64,000 nucleotides of DNA from Gari tellinella (Eukaryota > Mollusca > Bivalvia > Cardiida > Psammobiidae): assembly GCA_922989275.2 (NCBI GenBank), contig OV277862.1, forward strand, positions 21,929,543 to 21,993,542, written 5' to 3'. The translations under genes and the position numbers were made by a program. Positions 26,020 to 38,726 of this stretch are shown piece by piece (positions within the stretch are counted from its first letter, which is position 1; each line of letters opens with the position of its first letter). The notes beneath the pieces are model-generated. The model was not told the DNA's origin. It was given only the letters and a program-made list of their open reading frames with translations, and ran no database searches.

Positions 26020-26309
26020 GTATGCAATCATAATGGACACGTTGTTCGATCCTCAATAAAGTCCATCACCAATATGGAGGTTCAAAGTCCAAGAGTGTGC
26101 GGGAGACCAAGAAAGACATGGTTATATTGTGCTAAGTAGACATAATGCATGCAACTTTAATGTTATCCCATTGGACAGTCTGTCAAGTGGGTTAACATCA
26201 AAGTTGCATGCATTTATGTCAGCTGCATGGAGATCAAGTATCAGACATACTAGCTGCATGCCTGCTGCCTAACCCAGATGCAGGGACACCCGCAGACTAT
26301 GACAAATAA
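26020..26309 (+). pseudogene. Non-LTR retrotransposon tail fragment
   Basis: Frames with FRWYAIIMDT, then VCGRPRKTW, then CLLPNPDAGTPADYDK and a stop, as in the C-terminal end of many animal LINE polymerases (GRP-K-TW, then LPTP-GT). It is broken by frameshifts and by a short hairpin insertion (26139-26220). Confidence 0.6.
26139..26220. repeat. Short hairpin inside the retrotransposon tail
   Basis: Inverted arms of ~33 bp (GACATAATGCATGCAACTTT and its complement AAGTTGCATGCATTTATGTC) around GGACAGTCTGTC. Confidence 0.7.
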
Positions 26310-26408
26310 AATCAGGATTAAGTAGTAAGTATGTAAGTAGGGTATTAGGGGTACTGTGGTTTCAGACAAGAGATTTTTGAAGTTTTCATCTATTTTTAGC
26401 TTCTGTGA

Positions 26409-26425
26409 CATATATATATATATAT
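26409..26425. repeat. (TA)n microsatellite
   Basis: Pure TA run of about 17 bases. Confidence 0.9.
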
Positions 26426-26433
26426 GGAACTGA

Positions 26434-26613
26434 GGGTGTGGGAGACCGAGACAGACATGGTCTGGATGTGTCAGGGCTGACAGTGATGTATGCAACCTTG
26501 GCGACATTGATCATTCACCGAATAGAGTGGAGTGGAGATTGGGTGTTAGACACTCTATTCACCTTCAGCTGCCTACCCCAGCAACTGGGACACTTGCAGC
26601 AGTTGAAAACTAA
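26434..26613 (+). pseudogene. Non-LTR retrotransposon C-terminal fragment
   Basis: Open for 59 codons to TAA: GVGRPRQTWSGCVRADSDVC, then LGDIDHSPNRVEWR and LPTPATGTLAAVEN. The GRP-TW, D..R-EWR and LPTPATGT order is typical of the end of LINE polymerase proteins. It has the same orientation as the tail at 26020 but is better preserved. Confidence 0.75.
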
Positions 26614-26935
26614 ACTCTGGATCTAACTAACTAACCAGAGAACTATATTGGTAAAGGACCTCTATAAGTGTCATCATGTGAAATATCAAAGCTCTTGCCA
26701 TAATAACTTCAGAGAAGAAGATTTTTGAAGATTTCACTATACTGTATAATTCTATATGAATTCTTGACCTCCTGGGCAGGGTCATTTTCGACGGCAAGGA
26801 CATAATTTGAACAATCTTGATAGAGGATCTGAAGATGATGTTTTGTACTAAATGTCTAAGCTCAGGGTACAGTGGTTCAGACAAGAAGATTTTTTAAGTT
26901 TCCATTGAAACAATCTATGTTTATAAACCAGTGAA

Positions 26936-27166
26936 AACAGGTCGTATTATGATTTACCCTGCACTGTCCATTCGTCCATCCACCCGTTAACTTTTCCTTG
27001 TTAGCCCTCTGTAACCTTCTTTTATTGACCAATTTTAAGTAAACTCACTACAAATGTTACTTGTCACAATAGCTAGGACGAGTTCACAGTTCAGATGTTT
27101 GCGACTGTTTATGGCAGGGTTTATAATGCCCCATTTGTTGTCAAATAATGGCATTTTTAAACGGTA
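26936..27166. other. Unassigned intron sequence
   Basis: Contains TCCATTCGTCCATCCACCCG, a degenerate microsatellite such as those near family B and G ends, and nothing else recognisable. Confidence 0.35.
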
Positions 27167-27936
27167 CATTTTACGCCCACTGGCAAAGAAATATATAGTT
27201 TTATCAAAATCTATTCTAATTTGTAGACACTAAATAGAGCTCTGAGAGCATAAACAATACTGAAATAAAGCCTTTTTTGGCATACTTGAGTACACCAAGG
27301 ACAGATAACTCTCAACACTATGATCCGATTTCAATAATAATCAACCCTTTCATGAACTTATTATCCTATAATTACACTGTGGGCAAATATAATCAAAATG
27401 AATTCAAAACTGTAGTTGCTAAGAGTGTTAACACTGTCAAATAAGCATTTTATAGCATATTTGAGTAAATCAAGGGCAGATTACTCTGTAACAAAAATCA
27501 AATACATCTTAAACTTGACTCAGCTTCAGATCGTGATGCACATAACATTTGTGTGAAGTTTCATTAATATCCCTCCAATAGTTTTCCTAAAAAAATAGCA
27601 TATTTGAGTACATCAAGGGCAGATAACTCTGAAACAAAAAATCGCATGAACCTCAAACTCGACTCAGCTTTAGATCTATGCATCAAACATTTGTGTGTAT
27701 CCCTCTTATAGTTTTCCTACGAAACTCTGGACAAGCTTTTTATAGTATATTTGAGTACATCAAGGGCAGATATAACTCTGTAACGAAAAACTGCATAAAC
27801 CTCAAACTCAACTCAGCTTTAGATCTTTATGCATATAACATTTGTGTGAAGTTTCATTAATATCCCTCTTAGGCCAAATAAAAAAATACTTGTGTTTCCT
27901 ATTACATGCCCAAAAATATTAGGGACGGACGGTCGG

Positions 27937-28413
27937 AAAATCTTTTTTTTTTTTTTCTTTATCAAAAGTTTATTAAAAACATACAATAATACTTATAACT
28001 TTCTGATGGAGTATTTTTTACATGGACATGCATGAATATAGCCCTGGACCATACATAACAAACCTTATAAATATCCATTCAAATTTTTGATTTTATTGAT
28101 AGGTAGATTATCTTATAAATCTAAACCGGTACGATTGTTTATAATATCTATATACCAAGACGGCAAAGTAGTGAAATTATATGACAGATGGAATGAATGA
28201 TATTTTTAAATGTGGTGTATGCATGTTAAATGTGTCATTGATATGTGCCGGCTGCATGTTGAATGTGTTTATGGTTAACTAACTAGCACATCACATCTTC
28301 AAGGAAGCTACTTTATGACAGATTAAGAACAAATTTCACTTCGATATATGCTAAATATTATTAAAAATTCAATTTTAAAACACTTAAACGTCTATAAATT
28401 AGCTTTGTAAAGA
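27937..28413 (-). other. Segment starting with a T-run, possible retroposed sequence
   Basis: A run of T at 27941-27955 adjoins TTTATCAAAAGTTTATTAAA, the look of a reversed poly(A) tail; the rest is AT-rich with no coding match. Confidence 0.3.
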
Positions 28414-29163
28414 ACTAGAGCTTGTTTTTGTGAAAAACACATGTCTCCCCCCGGTACCCCCGCCCCAGCACCCATAAGAGGAATAAATTCACCCCCTGGC
28501 AACCTCCACCCTGGCACCTATAAGAGGAATAAATTCATATGTAAAAATACTGACATTGCAAATTGTAAGCAATTTATTTTCAGATTAAAATTTCATGTAT
28601 ACTTACTGTGTGACTTCTGTCATAATTGTTCCAGCCCATGTGCCTATCTACATGACCATCCTCACATATAGCTGGTTCATATGTAAAAGTTTGAATGAAA
28701 ACTCTTACATAGTATAGGAGGAGTTAGCTGCACAAGACTTTTTCGCTATATAATCTATATAAGGAAAAACTACAAAGGGCCATAACTTCTGTCAAAATTG
28801 TTACAGCCAAAACTCCAAACCACATGACCATCCCCACATATAGCTGGTTCATGTGTAAAAGTTTTTAGTAAATCCCTCCAATAGTGTAGGAAGAGTTAGC
28901 TGCACAAGAAATTTTTCACTATATACTCTATATGAGGAAAAAATACAAAGGGCCATAAGTTCTGTAAAAATTGTTGCAGCCAAAATTCCAAACCACATGA
29001 CCATCCTCACATATAGTTGGTTCATGTGTAAAAGTTTGAAGTAAATCCCTCAAACAGTGTAGGAGGAGTTAGCTGCACAAGAATTTTAACAGACAGACAG
29101 ACGGACGGACGGACAGAAAGCACAACACCAATATGTCTCCCTCCCCTAAAGGGGGGAGACATA
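28414..29163 (+). mobile_element. Family D rolling-circle-like element
   Basis: 750 bp. It starts ACTAGAGCTTG with the palindrome GTTTTTGTGAAAAAC and the core ATGTCTCCCC. Three ~172-bp sub-repeats follow (GCTGGTTCAT at 28671, 28843, 29016), then GACGGACGGACGGACAG and a 3' hairpin ATGTCTCCC...GGGGAGACATA. Confidence 0.75.
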
Positions 29164-29610
29164 ATTTATCGGAGAATATATTCTATTACATGTTCCTCAA
29201 AAAACGATTGTTGCAAAAATGACCGACATTTGCCAACGCATTTTTGGAAAAGTGAAAAAAAAGTTTAGGGTCGGGGGAAAAAACCAAGGGTCGATCAGGT
29301 AACCGGAAACACAGGTACTATTTCATTTTGCCTTATAGTTTTTCTAGAAAACTCCGGACATGCTTTTTATACCATATTTGAGTACATCAAGGGCAGATAA
29401 CTCTGTAACGAAATTTTGAAGAAACCTCAAACTCAGCTCAGCTACAGATCTTTATGCATATAACATTTGTGTGAAGTTTCATTAATATCCTCCAAATAGT
29501 TTATCAGAAAAACTCCGGACAAACAAAATGTTAACGGACGGACGAACGTATTCAAGGACGGACGGACAGGGCCACGCCAATATAGGACCACCTCTAGAGG
29601 TGGGCGTATA

Positions 29611-30500
29611 AAAAGACTAGAACTTCTTTGTTCTGAGTTCAATTCCTTGAGTTATGCCCCTTTAATATATATATATTTTATATTTTTTTAAAGAAAACTT
29701 GTTTCATGACTACAACTTCATTTTATTTTTTACCTATTGTAAAAAAAAAATCAGATGTAGCTTATAATGCTGGGAAGATGTCTAATGATTTTGGTTTTAA
29801 CGGACAGAGTTTAAGAGTTTTAAACTAGATGATAAGATCCTCAATGTCAAGGTCATTGAGGGGTGAAGGTAAAATAAAGTACCGGTATAAGTGAGGGGTC
29901 CACGATTTGAGTCCCAGTCTAGCTGCATATTTTTCTCACTTGATCACAAAAATTCACATTTATTTCAGATTATCGTTGTTGTAGCGAGATTGAGTGTTTA
30001 AATTGTGTTCCAAATATGAAGTAAATATGCTGTTTTCGACACATTCACTGAACAAATTACCAATGTAAAAGCTAGGAGAGACCACGCTTTAGACCTTTTT
30101 AGCTCACCTGGCACGAAGCTTTGAGGATCGCTGGATGTCAGTCATCTAGGGCTGTAAACAATACACCAGAATATTCGAATATATTCGAATATTGATTTTG
30201 GTGAATACGTATCGTATTCGCATGTATAAGAACCGAATATTCACCAGTACAAAAAAGAAAACATTAAAAGATTTCAAAAGGGTCTGCAGCTTACCAACAA
30301 TCTCCAGTACCATATTTGTTCTGAAAATACTTGCTATGATGATGGGCTTTATCTTGACTTAAACCACTAACACAAAAATCAAAGCAAAAAAAATGTGCAT
30401 CAGATTACTTTAATTTTAAAACATAACAATTAAATAAAACAAATATGAACAGAATACTCAGTAGAAATAAAATATTAGAAGTTTCATATAAATATCTAAA
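29611..30500. other. Unassigned intron sequence with repeat scraps
   Basis: A TTTTTAGCTCACCTGGCACG scrap (30096) is a truncated, reversed family B end. A nested palindrome of ATTCGAATAT units lies at 30170-30200. No genes seen. Confidence 0.4.
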
Positions 30501-31841
30501 ACAAGAGGGCCAGTATGGCACTTGATCGCTCACCTGACCATGGTGACACTAGGATGGGTCACGTGATTTCAGAAAAGAATATTTGTAAGAGGTGACCCCC
30601 AGGGTGGGGCCAATTTTGACCCCAGGGGCAAAATTTGAACAACTAAGATAGAGGACCTGTAGACGATGATATGTGCAAAATATCTAAACTCTGAGTGAAC
30701 TATGGTTTTTTGAAGTTTTCATTGAAAAAATCTATTTTTAGCTCCGGTGACCCAGATATGCAACAGACCAGAACCAATTCATCCATATATGTGAAGGACC
30801 TCTAAAGGTTACATCATGCCAAATATCAAAGCTCTGGCCATATTGGTTTTTGAGTAAAAGATGTTTGAACATTTCCCTATGTAACTCTATGTAAAACGGT
30901 GACCTCCGGGGTGGGGCCAATTTTGACCCCAGGGACAAAATTTGAACAACCTTGATAGAGGGCCTGTAGACGATGCTATGTGCAAAATATCTAAACTCAG
31001 TGTACTATGGTTTCAGAGAAGAAGATTTTTTAAGTTTTCCTTGAAAAAATCTATTTTTAGCTCCGGTGACCCAGATATGCAACAGACCATAACCAATTCA
31101 ACAATATATGTGAAGGACTTCTAGAAGTTATACCATGCCAAATATCAAAGCTCTGGTCATATTGGTTCCAGAGAAAAAAGATGTTTGAACATTTCACTAT
31201 ATAACTCTATGTAAAACTGTGATCCCCAGGGCGGGCCAATTTTGACCCCAGGGGCAAAATTTGAACAAAATTGATAGAGGATCTGTAGACGATGCTATGT
31301 GCAAAATATCTAAGCTTAGTGTACTATGGTTTCAGACAAGAAGATTTTTTAAGTTCTCATGGAAAACAATCTATTTTTAGCTCCTGTGACCCAGATATGC
31401 AACAGACCGGAACCAATTCAACAATATATGTCAAATACCTCTAGAAGATACACCATGCCAAATATCAAAGCTCTAGCTATATTATTTTCAGAGCAGAAGA
31501 GGTTTGAAGATTTCACTATATAACTCTATGTAAGTTTGTGACCCCCGGGGCGGGGTCATATTTGACCCCAGGGGCATAATTTGAACAATCTTGATAGAGG
31601 AACTGAAGATGATGCTTTGTGCAAAATATCTAAGCTCAGGGTACTGTGGTTTCAGACAAGAAGATTTTTTTAGTTTTTATTGAAACAATCTATTTTTAGC
31701 TCCTGTGACCTAGATATGCATGGAATCGGAAATATTTGAACAACTTTTAAAGAGGACTATATAAGGATCAATCAGGCCAAGTTTGGTAAAAATCTATCCA
31801 GTAGTTTAGGAGGAGATGTCGTTTTAAAGAAATTGTTGACG
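30501..31841 (+). mobile_element. Family B element (B5), 3'-truncated
   Basis: Starts ACAAGAGGGCCAGTATGGC and ATCGCTCACCTGAC. It has four ~320-bp sub-repeats (GACCCAGATATGCAACAG near 30752, 31071, 31392 and 31711). It ends at AATTGTTGACGTC where retrotransposon sequence begins, without microsatellite or hairpin. Confidence 0.75.
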
Positions 31842-32910
31842 TCAACTTAGAAGGAAAAGCACGTCTCTACAAGCGAGTATGAAAGACAAATGGTTGGAAA
31901 CAGTACCGTACCTGCCAAAGAGAAACGAAAAAAATGCTAAGGAAGGCCAAATCAGAACATAAATAAGGTCATGAATGAAGGTCTACAGAAAAACAATAGC
32001 AATCCTCTCTGGAACTATATTAAATCAAAGAAAGAAGATAACATTGGCATAGCTCCACCATGCTAGTTTTTTACTAGCCAAAACCCTCCACTTACTGGAC
32101 ATGTGCCAGAGGATGTGCCTCCACTAGAAATTGGAACTGACGGTGTTCAGAAACTACTGTTCAACATTAAGGTAAACAAGAGCCCCATGGGGCATATGTC
32201 GCTCACCTGAGAATAGCTGTACATCAAAATGGAGATAATGATTTATGTCCAGGACGGGGTCATTTTTTACCCGAGGGGCATAATTTGAACAATCTTAATA
32301 GAGGACCTGTAGATGATGCTATGTTCCAAATATCTAAGATCAGGGTACTAGGGTTCTAGACATGAAGATTTTTTTTAAGTTTCCATTGAAAAAATCTGTT
32401 TTTAGCTCCTGTGACCTACATATGCAACAGACTGGAACCATTTGAACAAAATAGATAAAGGACATCTAGAAGTAACACCATGCCGAATATCAAAGCTCTG
32501 GCTATATTAGCTTCAGAAAAGAAGACGTTTGAAAACTGTGACCCCCGGGTGGGGCTAATTTTGACCCCAGGGGCATAATTTGTACAAACTTGATAGAGGA
32601 CCTGTAGATGATATGCAATCGACCAGAACCATTTGAACCTTATTGGTATAGGACATCTAAAAGTGTCACCATGCCAGATATCAAAGCTCTGGCCATATTA
32701 TTTTCAGAGGAGAAGACGTTGGAAAATTTCACTATATAACTCTATGTAAAACTGTGACCCCCGGGGCGGGGCCAATTTTGACCCCAGGGGCATAGTTTGT
32801 ACAAACTTGATAGAGGACCTGTAGATGATGCTATGTGACAAATGTCTAAGATCTGGCCCTTGTAGTTTCAGACAAGAAGATTTTTTAAGATTTCCTTATT
32901 TTTTCACTTG

Positions 32911-32924
32911 GTTGCCATGGCAAC
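32911..32924. promoter_or_regulatory. X-box (RFX-type) palindrome in B4
   Basis: Perfect GTTGCCATGGCAAC in the same flanking context (ACTTG...CAGAGTTCT) as in B1. Confidence 0.5.
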
Positions 32925-33186
32925 CAGAGTTCTACATTGTTTTTAATTCTTTGAACAATTTTGAAACAACTTGACCCAAGGAACATGGTTGAAATCTTTT
33001 CAGCAATATATGAGGAGATGTCATTTGAAGCAATTGTTAAAGACAACAATGACTGTATAAAGTGAAATTATTTTCTTCTGTGGAAGAATAAATTAAAGAC
33101 ATAAAAAGGAATATGTATGCGTTAATAGGTTAATAAATATCATTATTTACATTTTCTAAATATAGGAAACTATATGTAAATGAGTG

Positions 33187-33248
33187 GCAAATTTGGATCC
33201 AGATTAGATGCAGCATTATGTGGCATCTGACCTGGATCCATACTGTTT
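33187..33248. repeat. GGATCC-core hairpin repeat
   Basis: Arms TTTGGATCCAGATTAGATGC and GCATCTGACCTGGATCCA. A family of dispersed foldback repeats; a second copy lies at 33557-33623. Confidence 0.75.
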
Positions 33249-33556
33249 ATGGCCAAGAATTAATTGTGGACTGATAGACAGAAAGATAAACAAACAAACA
33301 AACAGACATACCAAAAGTAATATGCCTTGAACTAAGTTGTGCTTGAGCACAAAATAGCAGACATCATAATTTCTGCTATGTATCTCAGTGACCTGAGTTC
33401 AGAGCTAGCTTTGGGTCAGTTATGCAATAAGAGACCGTCTCAGGGAGAACTGACTATTATCATGCTGAACTGTTGTCTACTCCAAATGTTTGTATGTGAA
33501 ATATGTAAAAAATAATAACTTATATTTTCTAAATATAAGAAAATATGTAAATGAGT

Positions 33557-33623
33557 GGCAAATAGTTTAGATCCAGATTAGATGCTGCATTATGTGGCAT
33601 CTGACCTGGATCCAAACTGTTTG
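33557..33623. repeat. GGATCC-core hairpin repeat
   Basis: Arms AGATCCAGATTAGATGC and GCATCTGACCTGGATCC, ending AAACTGTTTGC. The flanking TAAATGAGTGGCAAAT is shared with the copy at 33187. Confidence 0.75.
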
Positions 33624-35571
33624 CAAATATAGGTGATTTAGTAAAAGGGTGCTTGAAACCCTGCTTATACCTTCAGTAAAACAGTATAACCTGAATAAAG
33701 CGGCAATGAATCCTGCATAAAGCGGCAATGAAAAAATCCCTATGGTGAATCCCTATGGTCAGTTTTAGTTTTGATATTAACAATTTTGAGAGAGAATCAC
33801 CAGGAGATACTAAAAAACAAATATCAAAGCTGTGGGCCTAGCAGTTTTTTACAAGAAGATTGTTTAAAGTTTTTCACTTTTTTAAATAAATTACAATAAG
33901 TAGTCCACTTGAAAGTTTCATTTTAACAATTTCTGTAGAGAAGCATCCAAGGAACATCATGAGCAGTTTGAATCCGCCCTACAATCCCCGGGTTCAGGAG
34001 ATATGTCGTTTGAAGTAAAAGTGAACGGACAGACGGACAGACGGACAGACGTACTACGGACAATGAGCGGTCACAATAGCTCACCTTGAGCCTTCGGCTC
34101 AGGTGAGCTAACAAAGCAGCCGGCCCTGATGAAGTCCCAAAAAGAGTCCTCCAATTATGCTCTTTCAGAGATCAGTAGACACCGGAGAACTGCCAAAGGA
34201 CAGGAGGGATGCAAATATCGCACCAGTATATAAGAAAGGAGATCGTCACACCGCCGAAAATTACAGGCCAGTATCCCTTACGTGCGTCCTCTACAAGCTT
34301 TGGGAGCACATCATCAGCCATCACATACTGAACCATTTTGACAAACATCATGTCCTTAGTTCCCTTAACCACGGATTTCGCTCTGGCTATTCTTGTGAGA
34401 CCCAACTAGTGGTTACAGCCCATGTCCTACAAAACTTTCATGACAAAAATCATCAAGTTGACACTGTCATCCTAGACTTCAGCAAGGCTTTTGATACGGT
34501 ACCCCATAAGCGTCTACTACACAAGTTAGACAACTACGGCATTAGAGGTCCCATCCTCACCTGGATTACCAACTTTTTGACTCAACCGTCAACGAGAGAT
34601 GTGTGTTGTCGTCGAAGGTGAGAAATCCCACCATGTCCAGGTAGGCTGTGGTGTACCCCAGGGCACCGTTCTAGGCCCTCTGCTTTTCCTGTGTCATATC
34701 AATGACCTACCAGAGAAGGTAACATTACAGACGACTGCCTTTTATACAGACCAATTAAGTCTTCAAAGGACCATGACCTACTTCAAACAGATCTTAACAA
34801 CCTTCAACAATGGGCCCGAGACTGGGGCATGAAGTTTAACGCCAAGAAATGCTATCTTCTCAGTTCCAGAAACAAATCTATGCATTTCTATAGTATATAT
34901 ACCATCAACAATACTATACTTGAACAAGTTCAAAACAACCCATACCTTGGCATCTCAATATCTGAAGACCTAAAATGGAAGACTCACATCAACAACATCA
35001 CCAAACGTGCCAACACTACACTAGGTTTCCTTCGTCGAAAGTAAAGAAACTGCTCAAAAGACTGCAAGAAAAATTCCTACATTGCATTGATCAGGTTCAA
35101 GTTGGAGTACAGCTGCAGTGTCTGGGATCCCTACCAACAGACAAAAATCGATAGACTTGAGCCCATACAGCGATCAGCGGCTCGGTTCATCACCAGAGAC
35201 TACAAGACTCAAGAAGATGGCTGTGTCACCAACATGCTTAGGGACCTGGAGCTACCTCCACTACAAGAGAGACGATGCCACCACAGACTGACTCTTCTGT
35301 ACAAGGTGGTGAGAGGGCATGTACCGGCTATCAATCTAGAACACTATAATCTTAAACCATTAAGACTGAAAAGAACTAATCAACTATAAGGGCTATATGA
35401 GGAGTACATAAGTAAAAACATTGTGGAAAATAGTGTTAACAACAACAAACGGTGCTTTTCTCCTATATTCTCAAAGACAGCGAACTTTAAAAACTCTTTT
35501 TTGTGAGAACAGCGTTGGATTGGAACAAGCTCAGTGTTAACATTGTGGAAACCACGGAGAAGACACAGACA

Positions 35572-36950
35572 GAGGAGTATCCGGCCCGCTCGCGATTTAT
35601 CGTGTCGTTGAAAATCAGCTTATCAGCGGCGCTCGCATCGATACAGCCGCCATTTATGAACAATTGATGCTGGTCACGATCGGGCCATTATAAGATCACC
35701 ATTAATCGTGTTAACTTTGCCTAAAACAACATAAATTTGACACAAACATATCATTATTAATTACGTGAAAATCACTATTTTTCATGCTGAAATTTGAGGA
35801 ACTGTCGACGGCATTCCTGTACATGTCTGCAACAATATGGCGGCTAGAAAACAACGTATTTTTCGAAAGTTTGGTGTTAATAGAAAAGCTTTTAATGTTA
35901 TCTTTTCGTTATAAATTTTAATACAGATGTTTTATTAGACCATAATCTCACGCATAGTATAAAATTTGAGGCGATAGCTTATAAATTGTTAGTTTAGTGA
36001 GGTTGTGAAAATGAGTGCGAAAACGTACAGTACTGTATTTTCCGTTTTTCCTACGAAAGTTTGGTGTTAATAGAAATGCTTTTAATGTCATCTTTTCGTT
36101 ATAAATTTTAATACAGATGTTTTATTAGACCATGATCTCACGCGTAGTACAAAATTTGAGGCGATAGCTTATAAATTGATAGTTTAGTGAGGTTTTGAAA
36201 ATGAGAGAAAAAAGTATTTTTTCGTTTACCTACGAAGTTTGATGTTAATAGAAATGCTTTAAATGTGATATTTTCGTTATAAATTTTTAAAACAGATGTT
36301 TTATTAGACCATGATGTCAGTCCTAATACAAAATTTGAGGCGATAGCTTATAAATTGTTAGTTTAGTGAGGTTGTGAAAATGACTCATTTTCTGAAAAAT
36401 TTAAATGAGAGAAAAACGTATTTTCAGTTTTCCTACGAAGTTTGATGTTAATAGAAATGCTTTTAATGTTATCTTTTCATTATAAATTTTAATACAGATG
36501 TTTTATTAGACCTTGATGTCAGTCCCAATACAAAATTTGAGGCGATAGTTTATAAATTGCTAGTTTAGTGAGGTTGTGAAAATGACTCATTTTCTTAAAA
36601 CTTTAAATGAGAGAAAAACATATTTTCCGTTTGCCTACGAAATTTGATGTTAATCGAAATGCTTTAAATGTGATTTTTTCGTTATAAATTTTAATACAGA
36701 TATTTTATTAGACCATGAATTGATGTCTTATACAAAGTTTGAGGCGATAATTTTTAAATTGATAGTTAAGTGAGGTTGGGAAAATGAGAAAAATTTGTAT
36801 TTTCTGTTTACCCACGAATTTGGATGTCTATAGAAATGCATTTTATGTGATCTGTTTGTTATAGTTTTAATACAGATGCTTTATTAGACCATGAGTTAAA
36901 AAATTGCACAAAATTTGAGGGGATAATTTATAAATTATTAGCGCAGTGAA
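35572..36950 (+). repeat. ~180-200-bp tandem repeat, six copies
   Basis: The unit contains GGTGTTAATAGAAATGCTTT, ATACAGATGTTTTATTAGAC and TTTGAGGCGATAGCTTAT. Unit starts lie near 35871, 36061, 36239, 36442, 36644 and 36820 (spacings 176-203). It is preceded by a GTATCCGGCC...GCGATTTATCGTGTCGTT leader that recurs at 61509. Confidence 0.85.
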
Positions 36951-37770
36951 GTCGCGAAAATGTTACTTTTTCGATTTACATTCACATGGCCGACCTCCCT
37001 AAAGTCATTTGGCCAACCTTACTATTATAATGCAATTAGGTTTTCACACCTAATTTGCGAGCATGAAATTGATGGTAGCTTTTTAAATAAACGGCATAAG
37101 ACGATAATTGTCGCAAATACCCCAATCATAGTTCAAACACAGATCATGATCGCCATAATACTTTTTATTTAAGAAAAATGTGTATAAATAATTCTTCCAC
37201 ATTTATTGTTTTATAAACCATTAGCCTATTCATTAGGGCATGAAGGCAGTTATTCTAAACTGCAGAGTTTGTAGTTTCGACCCAGATCAAAAACAAATAT
37301 ATTTGATAATTTTTTTGTTGAGTTTTAGATCGTATTTACAAGAGTCGGGGATAATGATAATCTATACTTTAGTATAGATTATCCCTGCAAGAGTTCATGA
37401 GGAAAATACATCAGAAAATAAGCAAATGACTGACAGTGTATGATAGGTCAAGTTATAAATTACATACATGTAGCGAAATACACACTCAAAGTGTTGCATG
37501 TTTGTTTTAATTTTATTTTTTCAGACTGTGCTGTACATTTTACATAGCAGATGTGTTGAGTTATTCATGTGGGGGACACATGCTCCAGGAAATAGTACAG
37601 ATTTAGATCCTATAGATCAGTTCAAGAGCAAATTAACCACACTCTGTCGATATTTGATGTTTTCATATTCATGTCCAAATGTCATGAAAAGTTAGAAAGT
37701 GGATGTAGAATGAAAATAAAATATATTTCTAAAAAAGCCCTCTGTTCACAGTCTCTATTACCCCTGCCTC
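36951..37770. other. Unassigned intron sequence
   Basis: Present here but absent from the paralogous segment at 62110. A small palindrome, GGATAATGATAATCTATACT with its complement, is at 37347-37385. Plus frames at 36960-37172 and 37498-37695 show no motif. Confidence 0.35.
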
Positions 37771-37960
37771 TTTGCGTGTGTCTATATTTCTCTGCCACTG
37801 TCTGTTTGCCACTTTTTTGTATTTATGTCTCTGTTTCTCTTTGTGTCTGTCTCACTGTCTGTCTGTTTTTCTCTTATCTCTGTCTGTCAGTCTCTCGCTT
37901 CTTCTTTTCTGTCTCCATCTTTCTGTATGAATGTCTGTCTGTCCGTATCTCTCTCTGATG
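37771..37960 (+). repeat. TCTG-rich simple repeat
   Basis: Imperfect TCTGTCTG/TCTCTG tract; its translations (37671-37958 plus, 37874-38098 minus) are low-complexity and not genes. The duplicate is at 62128-62282. Confidence 0.85.
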
Positions 37961-38305
37961 ATCCTCATGCGAAGAAAAGGTAAAATGTGTCATAAAGAAC
38001 TTAATTTGAAAAAGGGGTAAACTATATTTCAAGAGACATACTCTATGAATCCGACATTTTTGCAGCCTGGTCTGGATTACAACTGTTTGCAATTGCAATA
38101 GTCATCATGTTACTGGTATTCAGTAATGAGAGGGTTAATCCAGTCATCAACCAAACCAGGCGCATTGATGTTGGGTTTTTTTTTTGTTTTTTTTTTCAAT
38201 TCAATTCTATTATCTTTATTTTTTGTGATTTGTATAATATATAAACATCATGCAGTTACAGAAGTCAAAAACACATGTTCAAGTTACACGCACGGGTAGC
38301 ATTGA

Positions 38306-38485
38306 TTTTTTTTATTAAAGTGGCAACCCCCTGGTGTCCAGTTCCCTAACATGCACTTCATAGATAATTGGCATGTTAAAGAAGCATGGACTTCATGCTG
38401 GGAGAGTTTTATGACGCTTATAAATGTCCTGCTAATTGGTGCGGGTTCTGTGTACGGTTACGTAATGTGTCACATTCCTTTGTGA
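38306..38485 (+). other. Candidate coding remnant, copy 1
   Basis: A frame ending TGA at 38485 reads WQPPGVQFPNMHFIDNW, then EAWTSCWESFMTLINVLLIG, AGSVYGYVMCHIPL. The last part looks like one membrane helix. A T-rich stretch ending TTATTAAAG precedes it and AATAAA follows at about 38571, the arrangement of a terminal exon. The copy at 62592 keeps the frame through a 12-bp deletion. I do not recognise the protein; two copies of a non-coding repeat remain possible. Confidence 0.25.
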
Positions 38486-38726
38486 TGTGTAATATGGTAG
38501 ACATGTAGTTTACAGATGAATAGACCTAGTTTATTATTTAACCACATTTACTTGATGATTGTATCCTTAAATAAATGTATATTATCATTATTTGATTTAT
38601 TGATGTGTATTAAGTAAAGTAGCAAGTTTTTTCACACTTTTGTTTTTATCGCTCGAAATTGTTGGCTGCATTTATTTTAATTTAGATTTGTACATTTTGT
38701 AAGTAAATAAAGCTAAAGACGAGTGT

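Larger units (their letters stand above)
25633..26935 (+). mobile_element. Family B element (B3), interrupted, no 3' hairpin
   Basis: 5' end ACAAGAGGCCC...GGGCTCACCTGG; family B body at 25680-25920 and 26340-26935, with retrotransposon tail fragments between. The 3' hairpin is not found. The minus frame at 26627-26884 is repeat. Confidence 0.6.
27167..29610 (+). mobile_element. Family E rolling-circle-like element with insertions
   Basis: 5' core TTTTACGCCCACTGG (27169) is matched by the 3' hairpin ACCACCTCTAGAGGTGGG followed by CGTATA (29586-29610). The body has ~140-bp sub-repeats (TTGAGTACATCAAGGGCAG at 27604, 27751 and 29379). ACGGACGGACG tracts precede the hairpin. A poly(T)-started segment and family D are inserted. 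The ACAAGA start was not found. The minus frame at 29442-29642 is repeat. Confidence 0.6.
32176..34110 (+). mobile_element. Family B element (B4) inserted in the retrotransposon
   Basis: Starts ACAAGAGCCCCATGGGGC and ends with the hairpin AGCTCACCTTGAGCCTTCGG...CAGGTGAGCTA. The flanks GGTAA and ACAAAGCAGCCGG join to restore an uninterrupted LINE reading frame (KVNKAAGPDEVP), so nothing was duplicated at the target. The interior carries an X-box at 32911, unrelated sequence at 33051-33640 with two hairpin repeats, and a GGACAGAC microsatellite before the hairpin. Confidence 0.85.
31842..35590 (+). pseudogene. Dead non-LTR retrotransposon (reverse transcriptase), split by B4
   Basis: Reverse transcriptase of the Jockey/CR1-like LINE group, which copies its own RNA into the genome. 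The pre-RT region is at 31842-32175 and continues at 34111 after a family B insertion. Visible motifs: GDRHTAENYRPVSLT, then HGFRSGYSCETQL, VDTVILDFSKAFDTVPH (motif A aspartate kept), [14 protein letters not shown] (motif B), YLGISISEDLKWKTHI, and a tail NFKNSFF...RTALDWNKL. The F/Y-A-D-D catalytic box is degraded to FYTD near 34750. At least four frame changes (near 34160, 34610, 34830-35050, 35500) split it. No endonuclease domain is visible. It lies in TMEM42 intron 1, opposite to the gene, and is certainly inactive. Confidence 0.9.

Noticed and set aside
37230..37290. tRNA-like stretch with TTCGACCC
   Set aside because: Only a B-box-like motif; no acceptor stem or anticodon arm could be paired.
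37671..37958. Cysteine/serine-rich frames here and at 62085-62423
   Set aside because: Translations of a TCTG simple repeat.
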